The notes under the pieces are model-generated. The model was not told the DNA's origin. It was given only the letters and a program-made list of their open reading frames with translations, and searched no databases. The position numbers and the translations under genes are program-made. From Mesorhizobium atlanticum (GTDB lineage Bacteria; Pseudomonadota; Alphaproteobacteria; Rhizobiales; Rhizobiaceae), in the NCBI RefSeq assembly GCF_003289965.1, contig NZ_QMBQ01000001.1, forward strand, positions 124,001-188,000: a DNA stretch of 64,000 nt, written 5' to 3'. Positions 34,045 through 42,114 of the stretch are shown here, piece after piece (the stretch's first letter is position 1; every line of letters starts with the position of its first letter).

Positions 34045-34336
34045 AGAGCCTGTCACGGTGCTCGTCGGCATGGGCTTGCCGGTGCGGCTGGAGACCGTGG
34101 CGGAAGCCTATGCCATGTTGCAGGATTGGCCGGCCGCGAGCAGGAGCAGCGCGCATACGATCGCGCTCAATGCCTGCAAAGCCGGCATTGCCGGCGAGAT
34201 CGACGCCGAGACGGTGCGGGCAACCCTTGTTGCCTTCGCCCGCCGCCACGATATTCTGGCGCCGGACATGGTTTTCGCTGGCGCCCGCAGCGCTGGCAGG
34301 GCGCGCGTCCACAAGCAACAATGGCTGAAGATTTGA
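34025..34336 (+). CDS. DUF982 family protein (103 aa)
   Basis: The ATG at 34025 follows AGAGGG. The sequence FEEPVTVLVGMGLPVRLETVAEAYAMLQDWP, then ALNACKAGIAGEIDAETVRATLVAFARRHDILAPD (in parts) fits DUF982, a small protein family expanded in rhizobial genomes. Its function is unknown. The gene overlaps the HTH-like gene upstream and precedes htpG by 52 bases, so the three are probably co-transcribed. Confidence 0.85.
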   Translation: MNHDRFEEPVTVLVGMGLPVRLETVAEAYAMLQDWPAASRSSAHTIALNACKAGIAGEIDAETVRATLVAFARRHDILAPDMVFAGARSAGRARVHKQQWLKI

Positions 34337-34388
34337 GGCCCGGCGCGTGTTGGCGCGGCGGACAAAACGACCAACCCAGGAATTCTGA

Positions 34389-36281
34389 ATGACGACGGAC
34401 ACCAAGGCGAAGGAAACCAGGACATTCGAGGCGGACGTCTCGCGGCTGCTGCACATGATGGTGCACTCGGTCTATTCGGACCGGGATGTCTTCCTGCGCG
34501 AGCTGATCTCCAACGCGGCCGACGCCTGCGAGAAGCTGCGCTTCGAGGCGGTCAGCCGGCCCGAGCTTCTGGGCGACGATCCGAAGCCGCGCATCACCAT
34601 TGCCGCCGATCCGGACAACAAAGAGCTTGTCGTCGAGGATAACGGCATCGGCATGAGCCGCGAGGAGATGGCGGAAGCGCTCGGCACCATCGCGCGCTCC
34701 GGCACACGCGCCTTCATGGAGCGCGTCGAGGCCGGCAAGGCGGCGGAGGACACGCAGCTCATCGGGCAGTTCGGCGTCGGCTTCTACTCGGCCTTCATGG
34801 TCGCCGACCGGGTCGACGTGATCAGCCGGCAGGCCGGCAGCGAGGAGGCCTTCCGCTGGTCGTCCGACGGCAAGGGGACTTATGAAATCGCGCCGGTGCC
34901 GCTCGAGGCGGCACCCAGGCGCGGCACGCGCGTTGTGCTGCATCTGATGGGAGACGCCACCTCCTACACCGCGCCCTACAGGCTCGAAGGGCTGGCGAAG
35001 TCGCAGTCGGGCCATGTGCCGGTGCCGATCGCGCTTGTCGAGAAGCCCGGCGCCGAGCCGCGCGACATCGCCGACGGCACGGCGCTCTGGGTGCGGCAGA
35101 AGAGCGAGATCAAGCCGGAGGAATATACGGATTTCTACCGCAGCGTCGCCGGCCAGTATGACGAGCCGGCCTCGACCATCCATTTCCGCGCCGAGGGCCG
35201 GCAGGAATACAGCGTGCTCGCCTTCGTGCCCGGATCGCGGCCGTTCGACCTGTTCGACCAGGACCGCAAGGGTCGCATGAAGCTCTATGTGCGGCGCGTT
35301 TTCATCACCGACGATGCCGATCTCCTGCCGCGCTACCTGCGCTTCGTGCGCGGCGTGGTCGATTCCGCCGACCTGCCGCTCAACGTCTCACGCGAGATGA
35401 TCCAGGAAAGCCCGCTGCTCGCCGCGATCCGCAAGGGCGTGACCAACCGCGTGCTCAGCGACCTTGCCAAGACCGCCGAAAACAATGCCGAAGCCTACAC
35501 CAAGATCTGGGAGAATTTCGGCGTTGTCCTCAAGGAAGGTCTCTATGAGGATTACGAGCGGCGCGAGCAGTTGCTGAAGCTTGCCCGCTTCCGTTCGACC
35601 GCTTCGGGCGAAGGCTGGCGCAGCCTTGCCGACTATGTGGCGGCGATGAAGGAAGGCCAGAAGGCGATCTTCTTCATGGCCGGCGACGACCGCGCCCGGC
35701 TGGAGGCCTCGCCGCAGCTCGAAGGGTTTCGCGCCCGCGGCATAGAGGTGCTGCTGCTCACCGACCCGGTCGACAGTTTCTGGGTGACGATGGCGCCGGA
35801 ATTCGACGGCAAGCCGTTCAAGTCGGTGACGCAGGGCGCCGCCGAGCTTGCCGACATCCCGCTGCCGGACGCTGCGGCGAAGCCGGATGCCGAGACGTCA
35901 TCCGACATCGCGACGTTCCTTGCCTTCGTGAAGACGACGCTCGGCGAGGAGGTGTCGGACGTGAAGGCCTCCGACCGGCTGACCGAAAGCGCCGTCTGCC
36001 TCGTCGCGCCCGAGCATGGCCCGGACCGCCAGTTCGAGCGCCTGCTCAACGCCGCCGGCCGGCTCGACAAGGCCGCCAGGCCGATCCTCGAGATCAACCC
36101 GCGCCACGAGCGCGTGGCGGCGCTGGCAAAGCTCGGCGACGACGACAAGGCGTTCAAGGAAGACGCCGCGCACCTGCTCTATGACGAAGCGCGCGTGCTC
36201 GACGGCGACAAGCCGGCCGATGCCAAGGCCTTCTCGGCGCGCCTGGCGCGGCTGATCGACCGCGGCTTGGCAAAGGGGTGA
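34389..36281 (+). CDS. htpG: molecular chaperone HtpG (Hsp90)
   Basis: A 630-residue Hsp90. The N-terminal ATPase domain has ELISNAADACEKLRF, VEDNGIGMSREEM, LGTIARSGTRAF and IGQFGVGFYSAFMVAD. The middle domain contains RRVFITDDADLLPRYLRFVRGVVDSADLPLNVSRE, in parts, with the catalytic Arg region, and a C-terminal dimerisation domain follows. It remodels client proteins with ATP. AGGA precedes the ATG. It ends the chaperone island and may be co-transcribed with the DUF982 gene. Confidence 0.98.
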   Translation: MTTDTKAKETRTFEADVSRLLHMMVHSVYSDRDVFLRELISNAADACEKLRFEAVSRPELLGDDPKPRITIAADPDNKELVVEDNGIGMSREEMAEALGTIARSGTRAFMERVEAGKAAEDTQLIGQFGVGFYSAFMVADRVDVISRQAGSEEAFRWSSDGKGTYEIAPVPLEAAPRRGTRVVLHLMGDATSYTAPYRLEGLAKSQSGHVPVPIALVEKPGAEPRDIADGTALWVRQKSEIKPEEYTDFYRSVAGQYDEPASTIHFRAEGRQEYSVLAFVPGSRPFDLFDQDRKGRMKLYVRRVFITDDADLLPRYLRFVRGVVDSADLPLNVSREMIQESPLLAAIRKGVTNRVLSDLAKTAENNAEAYTKIWENFGVVLKEGLYEDYERREQLLKLARFRSTASGEGWRSLADYVAAMKEGQKAIFFMAGDDRARLEASPQLEGFRARGIEVLLLTDPVDSFWVTMAPEFDGKPFKSVTQGAAELADIPLPDAAAKPDAETSSDIATFLAFVKTTLGEEVSDVKASDRLTESAVCLVAPEHGPDRQFERLLNAAGRLDKAARPILEINPRHERVAALAKLGDDDKAFKEDAAHLLYDEARVLDGDKPADAKAFSARLARLIDRGLAKG

Positions 36282-36412
36282 TGGGCGCCCATGCCTCGTC
36301 ATCCTAGACGAATGGAGGGCGGCGCCGCCAGACAGGATCGGAGGCTGGCACATTGCCAATGACCCGCTAAGCTTTATCGTAGTCTGTGGCGAAATGAGCG
36401 GCGGGAGTTCCG

Positions 36413-37093
36413 ATGAAGCGCATCGTTCTGGTCAGGCACTCGGAAGAGCCGGGCGACGATCATGTCCAGACGACGCTTGAGGCGAATGGCCATACGGTAA
36501 CGACCGCCATGCCCTTCAAGGGCGAGGTGATCGATCTCGAAAATGTCGGCGGCGCGGTGATCTATGGCGGGCCGTTCAATGTCTTCGACACCGACAAGCA
36601 TCCATTCCTCGATCACGAAGCCGCACTGATCGAGCATTGCCTGGACAACGACCTGCCGCTGCTCGGCATCTGCCAGGGCGCGCAGCAGATCGCCTGGCAT
36701 CTGGGCGCCGATGTCGGGCCGGTGGCAAGCGGCATCAGGGAGTTCGGCTATTTCGAGATCACGCCGACAGCGGAGGCCGGCGACTTCCTCGACCGGCCGC
36801 TCTTCCTGCCGCAGAACCATTTTCATACTTTCGCTCTGCCGGCGGGCGCCGTGCACCTCGCCTCGAGCGAGATTTTTCCCAACCAGGCATTCCGGATCGG
36901 CGACAAGACCTACGCCTTGCAGTTCCACGCCGAGCAAGGCCCGGCCGGCTTTCGGCGCTGGCAGGAGCGGCAAGGCGCGCCTTACGGAACGCTCGGCGCG
37001 CAAAACCGGGACGAACAGGACCGGCTGATGGAAGCCCACCACGCGGCGCAGCTTGCCTGGTTTAGCGGCTTCGTGACCAAGCTGTTCGGCTGA
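36413..37093 (+). CDS. class I glutamine amidotransferase-like protein (226 aa)
   Basis: The GATase1 fold is complete: GGAVIYGGPFNVFDTD, nucleophile elbow LLGICQGAQQIA (Cys87), and the His/Glu pair in YALQFHAEQGP. GGGAG-like GGGAG precedes the ATG. Stand-alone proteins of this type include GMP synthase-like amidotransferases with unknown acceptors. No synthetase domain or partner is adjacent. Substrate uncertain. Confidence 0.87.
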   Translation: MKRIVLVRHSEEPGDDHVQTTLEANGHTVTTAMPFKGEVIDLENVGGAVIYGGPFNVFDTDKHPFLDHEAALIEHCLDNDLPLLGICQGAQQIAWHLGADVGPVASGIREFGYFEITPTAEAGDFLDRPLFLPQNHFHTFALPAGAVHLASSEIFPNQAFRIGDKTYALQFHAEQGPAGFRRWQERQGAPYGTLGAQNRDEQDRLMEAHHAAQLAWFSGFVTKLFG

Positions 37094-37117
37094 GGCGCAT
37101 TTGGTGGGAATCCGGAC

Positions 37118-38245
37118 ATGACCATAGAGGGTTTCTGCGATCCGCGTTTTGCCGGCGTGCGCGAGGCGTTCGCCTGGTGTTTCGCTGAAGGCCTCGAACA
37201 TGGCGGTGGGGTCTCGGTCGTGGCCGACGGCAAGACGGTCGTCGAGCTTTGGGGCGGCCATGCCGATGCCGCGCGCACCCGCCCGTGGCGGCGTGACACG
37301 CTGATCAATGTCTGGTCTTCAACCAAGGGCATCGTGGCGCTGGCGATCGCCATGCTGGTGGAGCGCGGCAAGCTGGACTATGCCGCGCCGGTCGCGCGCT
37401 ATTGGTCGGAATTCGCGGCCGGCGGCAAGGAGAGGATCACACTCGACCAGGTGATGTCGCACCGGTCCGGCCTGAACGGCCTCGCCGTGCCGATGGACGA
37501 GGCAGGCATGCTCGCCTGGACGCCCTATGTCGACGCGCTAGCCGCCATGGCGCCGCTGTGGGAGCCCGGCAGCCGCTGTGTCTACCATGCGCTCAGCTAC
37601 GGCCACCTTGCCGGCGAGGTGCTGCTGCGCGTCGACGGGCGTAGCGTCGGGCGCTTCATCGCGGAAGAGATCGCAGGCCCGCTTGGGGCCGATTTTCATG
37701 TCGGCTTGGCGGAACCCGAGGATGCCCGGGCAGCCGAGATGATCGAAGGCCCGAAGGCTTCGGAGTGGGTCGACTTCGTGCGCGCCTCGCCCTTTCCCCA
37801 TTCATGCGACAACCCAACGCCCAGCGCCCTGGCGCCAAACGACCGAGCCTGGCGCGCCGCCGAGGTGCCGGGCGGCAACGGCCAGTCCACGGCGCATGCG
37901 CTGGCGCGCATCTACGGCATGATGGCGGCGGGCGGGACGTTTGAAGGCAAGCGCCTGATCGGCCGCGCGGCGATCGAAGAGGCCGCGAGGCCGCGCTTTC
38001 GCGGCATGGACGACAGCTTCGCGCTGCCGGCCGCCTTCGCCGCCGGCTACCAGATCGAGGATCCCGTCTATGGCGGCCGCGCATCGCCGCAAACCTTCAG
38101 CCACACCGGCTGGGGCGGCGCCATCGGCTTTGCCGATCCCGGCGCCGGCGTCGGGTTCGGCTATGTCACAAACCGCATGCTTGGCTTCGACGATGTGGAC
38201 CCGCGCCGCAAGGCGCTGATCGACGCCGTCTACGACGCGCTCTGA
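37118..38245 (+). CDS. beta-lactamase-fold serine hydrolase / esterase (375 aa)
   Basis: A cytoplasmic-looking protein without signal peptide. The catalytic S-x-x-K is in WSSTKG (Ser67, Lys70), the Tyr motif in CVYHALSYGHLAGE and the third motif region in FSHTGWGGAIGFADP. This pattern matches class C-like esterases (EstB type) and related amidases. It follows the amidotransferase by 24 bases and may share its transcript. It is not a close copy of the exported hydrolase at 20072. Confidence 0.88.
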   Translation: MTIEGFCDPRFAGVREAFAWCFAEGLEHGGGVSVVADGKTVVELWGGHADAARTRPWRRDTLINVWSSTKGIVALAIAMLVERGKLDYAAPVARYWSEFAAGGKERITLDQVMSHRSGLNGLAVPMDEAGMLAWTPYVDALAAMAPLWEPGSRCVYHALSYGHLAGEVLLRVDGRSVGRFIAEEIAGPLGADFHVGLAEPEDARAAEMIEGPKASEWVDFVRASPFPHSCDNPTPSALAPNDRAWRAAEVPGGNGQSTAHALARIYGMMAAGGTFEGKRLIGRAAIEEAARPRFRGMDDSFALPAAFAAGYQIEDPVYGGRASPQTFSHTGWGGAIGFADPGAGVGFGYVTNRMLGFDDVDPRRKALIDAVYDAL

Positions 38246-38248
38246 TCC

Positions 38249-39871
38249 CTACCCCCTCAGCCCCGGCGCTTCCTGGCCGGTGCGGGCGACATATTCGGTG
38301 TAACCGCCGCCATAGGTGTGGATGCCGTCGGGCGTGAGCTCCAGCACGCGGTTGGACAGCGCCGCCAGGAAGTGGCGGTCGTGCGAGACGAAGAGCATCG
38401 TGCCTTCGTACTGCGACAGCGCCTCGATCAGCATCTGCTTGGTCGTGATGTCGAGGTGGTTGGTCGGCTCGTCGAGCACCAGCAGGTTGGGCGGGTCGAA
38501 CAGCATTAGCGCCATCACCAGCCGCGCCTTCTCGCCGCCCGACAGGACACGGCACTTCTTCTCGATCTCGTCGCCTGAGAAGCCGAAGCAGCCGGCCAAA
38601 GCGCGCAGCGCCGCCTGGCCGGCCTGCGGGAAATTGTCTTCCAGCGTCTGGAAGACGGTGCGCTCGCCGTCGAGCAATTCCATGGCGTGCTGGGCGAAAT
38701 AGCCCATCTTGACGCTGGGACCCCGCGCGACGGAGCCCTCGTCGGGCTCGGAAGCTCCCGCGACCAGCTTGAGCAGCGTGGACTTGCCGGCGCCGTTGAC
38801 GCCCATCACGCACCAGCGCTCGCGGCGACGGATCTGGAAGTCGAGGCCTGAATAGATCGAGCGGCTGCCATAGGATTTGTGGATGCCCTTCAGCGTCGCC
38901 ACGTCCTCGCCGCAGCGCGGTGCCGGCTGGAACTCGAAGGCCACCGTCTGGCGGCGCTTGGGCGGCTCGACGCGGTCGATCTTGTCGAGCTTCTTCACCC
39001 GGCTCTGCACCTGCGCGGCATGCGAGGCACGCGCCTTGAAGCGTTCGATGAAGGCGATTTCCTTGGCCAGCATCGCCTGCTGGCGCTCGAACTGCGCCTG
39101 CAACTGCTTGTCGGCGAGAGCCCGCTGCTCCTGATAGAATTCGTAGTTGCCGGAATAGGAGGTGAGCGCGCCGGCGTCGATCTCGATGATCTTGTTGACG
39201 ATGCGGTTCATGAATTCGCGGTCGTGCGAGGTCATCAGCAGCGCGCCGTCATAATCCTTCAGGAATTTCTCCAGCCAGATAAGGCTTTCGAGGTCGAGAT
39301 GGTTCGACGGCTCGTCGAGCAGCATGACGTCGGGCCGCATCAGCAAGATGCGGGCAAGCGCGACGCGCATCTTCCAGCCGCCGGACAGTTTTGAAACGTC
39401 GCCGTCCATCATCTCCTGCGAAAAGCCGAGACCGTCCAGCACCTCGCGGGCGCGGCCGTCCAGCGCATAGCCGTCGAGCTCTTCGAAGCGGTGCTGCAAC
39501 TCGCCGTAGCGCTCTATGATCCGGTCCATCTCGTCGGCGCGCTCGGGATCGCCCATGGCGTGCTCAAGCTCGCGCATCTCGGCCGCCACCGCGCTCACCG
39601 GCCCGGCGCCTTCCATGACTTCCGCGACAGCGCTCAACCCGCCCATGTCGCCGACATCCTGGCTGAAATAGCCGATGGTGACGCCGCGATCGACCGAGAC
39701 CTGGCCCTCGTCCGGCTGCTCCTCACCGATGATCATGCGGAACAAGGTCGTCTTGCCGGCGCCGTTCGGGCCGACCAGCCCGACCTTCTCGCCCTTCTGC
39801 AAGGCGGCCGAAGCTTCGATGAAGACGATCTGTCGGCCGTTCTGCTTGCCGATGTTTTCGAGACGGATCAT
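38249..39871 (-). CDS. ABC-F family ATPase (540 aa)
   Basis: Two ABC domains without membrane helices: Walker A GLVGPNGAGKTT (about 31-42), signature KLSGGWKMRVALAR, Walker B DVMLLDEPSNHLD; then a charged linker (about 240-300, QFERQQAMLAKEIAFIERFKARASHAAQ), and a second set GVNGAGKST, VLSGGEKARL and LLVLDEPTNHLD. ABC-F proteins act on ribosomes as translation factors. The start is the ATG at 39871, MIRLENIGKQNG. Subfamily (Uup/YheS-like) cannot be fixed by eye. Confidence 0.93.
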   Translation of the reverse strand: MIRLENIGKQNGRQIVFIEASAALQKGEKVGLVGPNGAGKTTLFRMIIGEEQPDEGQVSVDRGVTIGYFSQDVGDMGGLSAVAEVMEGAGPVSAVAAEMRELEHAMGDPERADEMDRIIERYGELQHRFEELDGYALDGRAREVLDGLGFSQEMMDGDVSKLSGGWKMRVALARILLMRPDVMLLDEPSNHLDLESLIWLEKFLKDYDGALLMTSHDREFMNRIVNKIIEIDAGALTSYSGNYEFYQEQRALADKQLQAQFERQQAMLAKEIAFIERFKARASHAAQVQSRVKKLDKIDRVEPPKRRQTVAFEFQPAPRCGEDVATLKGIHKSYGSRSIYSGLDFQIRRRERWCVMGVNGAGKSTLLKLVAGASEPDEGSVARGPSVKMGYFAQHAMELLDGERTVFQTLEDNFPQAGQAALRALAGCFGFSGDEIEKKCRVLSGGEKARLVMALMLFDPPNLLVLDEPTNHLDITTKQMLIEALSQYEGTMLFVSHDRHFLAALSNRVLELTPDGIHTYGGGYTEYVARTGQEAPGLRG

Positions 39872-39970
39872 GGGACGGTCCGGGAAACTGCGCTGATGTG
39901 GCGGGATTTGCCCGGGCGTGTACGCGAAGGAGGGCGCGAGGGGAAGAGGTAGAAGCGCCGCAGGATGAAG

Positions 39971-40003
39971 GTTCCTCGCCCCCACGAAGTGGGGGAGAGG
40001 AAC
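39971..40003. repeat. palindromic repeat GTTCCTC...GAGGAAC
   Basis: GTTCCTCGCCCCCAC (39971-39985) pairs with GTGGGGGAGAGGAAC (39989-40003), a near-perfect 15-base hairpin with a GAA loop. It sits between two minus-strand genes and belongs to the CCCCAC/GTGGGG family also seen at 12153, 16587 and 40854. Confidence 0.65.
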
Positions 40004-40024
40004 CCAGGCCTTCGTCGCCGCGCC

Positions 40025-40768
40025 TCACTTCGCATCGTGGAAGATGATCCCCACCGTATGCCGCCGCCCAGACCGCAACCGGCTGACGCCATGGCGCAGA
40101 TTCACCCGGTAATATCCCTTCGTGCCCTGCACCGGCCGGTTATGCACGGCAAATACCACCGCGTCGCCGCGCTTGAGCGGCACCACCTCCGCGCGGCTCT
40201 GCATGCGCGGGCGTTGCTCGGTGAGCACGAATTCGCCGCCGGTGAAATCCTCGCCCGGCTCGGACAGCAGGATCGCCACCTGCAGCGGAAAGGCGAGCGT
40301 GCCGTAGAGGTCCTGGTGCAGGCAGTTGAAGTCGCCGGGAGCGTATTGCAGGAGAAGCGGCGTCGGCCTCGTCTGACCCTCGTCGTGGCAGCGTTTCAGG
40401 AAGGCGGCGTAATCAGCGGGATAGCGAAGCGCCACGCCCATCTTCTCGTTCCAGTCATTGGCCACCGTGGCAAGACGCGGATAGAGGGCTGAGCGCAGAC
40501 CCTCGATCAGGTCCGGCAGCGGGTATTTGAAGTAGCGATATTCACCCTTGCCGAAGCCGTGACGCGCCATCACCACATGGCTGCGGAAATGCTCCTCATG
40601 CGGATAGAGGCCAGCGATGTCGGCGCATTCTTCCGCCGACAGCAGGCCGGGCATGACGGCGCAGCCATGGGCGTTGAGGTCGGAGACGATGCCGCGCCAA
40701 TCCTGCGCGGCGATGCGGGCTTCGGCAGAGCGGCTGACGCGTTTGGTGCTGAGGGAATGGATGGTCAT
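40025..40768 (-). CDS. 2OG-Fe(II) oxygenase (prolyl-hydroxylase-like, 247 aa)
   Basis: The ATG at 40768 has a perfect AAGGAGG. The double-stranded beta-helix core contains LQYAPGDFNCLHQDLYGTLAFPLQ (HxD iron ligands His and Asp in HQD), GGEFVLTEQRPR, and the distal His and 2OG-binding Arg in NLRHGVSRLRSGRRHTVGIIFHDA. It couples 2-oxoglutarate decarboxylation to hydroxylation of an unknown substrate. The N-terminal region (GCAVMPGLLSAEECADI) is typical of the PhyH/P4H group. Confidence 0.88.
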   Translation of the reverse strand: MTIHSLSTKRVSRSAEARIAAQDWRGIVSDLNAHGCAVMPGLLSAEECADIAGLYPHEEHFRSHVVMARHGFGKGEYRYFKYPLPDLIEGLRSALYPRLATVANDWNEKMGVALRYPADYAAFLKRCHDEGQTRPTPLLLQYAPGDFNCLHQDLYGTLAFPLQVAILLSEPGEDFTGGEFVLTEQRPRMQSRAEVVPLKRGDAVVFAVHNRPVQGTKGYYRVNLRHGVSRLRSGRRHTVGIIFHDAK

Positions 40769-40853
40769 GGGTGCGCCTCCTTGCTTGCCATCAAAGTGGG
40801 GCGAAGGAGGTGCGTCGGCCACCCGATTCCTGCGGAGGTGGGCGCCGCCCTTT

Positions 40854-41014
40854 CCTTCTTCCCTTGCGGGAGAAGGTGGGCCTCGCGAACCGAGGTCGGA
40901 TGAGGGGCGCTGGAATGCGGCGGCGCCGATTTCAACCTTATCGTCAAGCTGGAACACCCCTCATCCGTCTCGGCGCTAACGCGCCGAGCCACCTTCTCCC
41001 ACAAGGGGAGAAGG
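40854..41014. repeat. long palindromic repeat overlapping a gene end
   Basis: CTTCCCTTGCGGGAGAAGGT near the left and CCACCTTCTCCCACAAGGGG near the right are inverted copies, with inner CCTCATCC against GGATGAGG pairs. The right arm lies within the 3 prime end of the AhpD-like gene. Confidence 0.65.
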
Positions 41015-41539
41015 AGAATATCTGCGATACCTCTCCAACTCCGGATCAAGGTCCACCTTCACCGCATTGGTGAACACGCAGGTCGCTACCATGATGCCGG
41101 CGAAGGCGGTGAGGTTGACCAGCAGCGTCTCGTCATAGCGCGCCTTGAGCGCGCCCCAGGTTTCATCCGGGACGGCATTGGCATCGGCCGCGACCGTCTT
41201 GCCGAACCGCATCAGCAGCGCTTCGTCGGCCGTCGGCGCTATCGCTTCGGGATCGAGCCCGCTCTCGATCAGCGCCCGGCGAAAGAAGGTCACCGGGACC
41301 TCGGCACGCATCGTCTCGGCGATCGCCTTCGAGAACAGCCAGATCGCTCGGTCGTCGAGCGTGGGCTTGAGAAGATCGCGCAGCGTGAACCATTCGGCAT
41401 AGATGCGGTGCGCGGCCGGCGAATGCAGCAGGATGCGCTTCATGTTGGTCATGCGGCCGCGCAGCTTGAGTTCGCGGTCGTGCTCGGCGCGGATGTCTTC
41501 GGAGGCGGTCGCATAGTCGATCGCGGAGAGATGCGCCAT
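40976..41539 (-). CDS. AhpD-like / carboxymuconolactone decarboxylase family protein
   Basis: A 187-residue helical protein beginning MAHLSAIDYATAS. The family pattern is visible in REHDRELKLRGRMTNMKRILLHSP-type N-terminal helices and FSKAIAETMRAEVPVTFFRRALIESG, but no clear CxxC is present in the expected place, so peroxidase activity is doubtful. The last 13 residues (SPSPLVGEGGSAR) are encoded by the palindromic repeat and look like an addition to the original C-terminus. GTG at 41548 is an alternative start that would overlap the osmC stop. It is downstream of, and likely co-transcribed with, the OsmC gene. Confidence 0.75.
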   Translation of the reverse strand: MAHLSAIDYATASEDIRAEHDRELKLRGRMTNMKRILLHSPAAHRIYAEWFTLRDLLKPTLDDRAIWLFSKAIAETMRAEVPVTFFRRALIESGLDPEAIAPTADEALLMRFGKTVAADANAVPDETWGALKARYDETLLVNLTAFAGIMVATCVFTNAVKVDLDPELERYRRYSPSPLVGEGGSAR

Positions 41540-41544
41540 CGGCC

Positions 41545-41967
41545 TCACCCCAGCGTCGCGCGCAGTGCCGGCGCGCCGCGCAGCGTGTTGGAAACGGTGC
41601 AGATGTCCTCGGCGTCAGCCAGGATCCGCTCTTTCGTCGCGAGATCGAGGTCGCCGGTGATCTCAAGCTTGATGGTGAATGTCTCTACACGCGACGGCTC
41701 ATCCTTCGCCTTCTCGCCGCTCACATCCGCCCTCACCTCGCCGAGCCTGTCGGCGACGCCGAGACGGGTGGCGGCGATGCGGGCGCTGAGCACCATGCAG
41801 GCGGCCAGCGAAGCATAGAGCAGATCGAGCGGATTGAAGCCGGGGGCGCTGACCTGCGTGACGACATCGACCGTGCCGCCGGTCGGCGTCGTGACCGCCG
41901 GCAGACCGCCCGGCGGCATGACCGCGAGCGCGCCAGTGTTGCGGGTTCTGATCTTCAGCTCGCTCAT
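41545..41967 (-). CDS. OsmC family protein (140 aa)
   Basis: A full-length OsmC-like peroxiredoxin fold: APGFNPLDLLYASLAACMVLSARIAA contains the conserved central helix with its active-site Cys, and DAEDICTVSNTLRGAP gives the second Cys. OsmC/Ohr proteins reduce organic hydroperoxides with thiols. AAGGA precedes the ATG, and a 14-base palindrome 27 bases upstream may be its operator. Confidence 0.9.
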   Translation of the reverse strand: MSELKIRTRNTGALAVMPPGGLPAVTTPTGGTVDVVTQVSAPGFNPLDLLYASLAACMVLSARIAATRLGVADRLGEVRADVSGEKAKDEPSRVETFTIKLEITGDLDLATKERILADAEDICTVSNTLRGAPALRATLG

Positions 41968-41993
41968 TGCAAAATCCTTCCGGCCGGCATGGC

Positions 41994-42007
41994 TGACAGA
42001 TCTGTCA
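41994..42007. promoter_or_regulatory. perfect palindrome TGACAGATCTGTCA upstream of osmC-like gene
   Basis: A 14-base perfect palindrome sits 27-40 bases before the OsmC start. It is well placed for a dimeric repressor operator. It does not match a consensus I can name. Confidence 0.45.
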
Positions 42008-42114
42008 TAGCGGGCATGAATTCAACAGGGCAATCGCCGAATGCGAAGAAGGCAACGCAGGCGGACGCAGGCCTCCTGGAACCGGTCGCCGCGCTTATTC
42101 CCCTCTTGCGCTCC

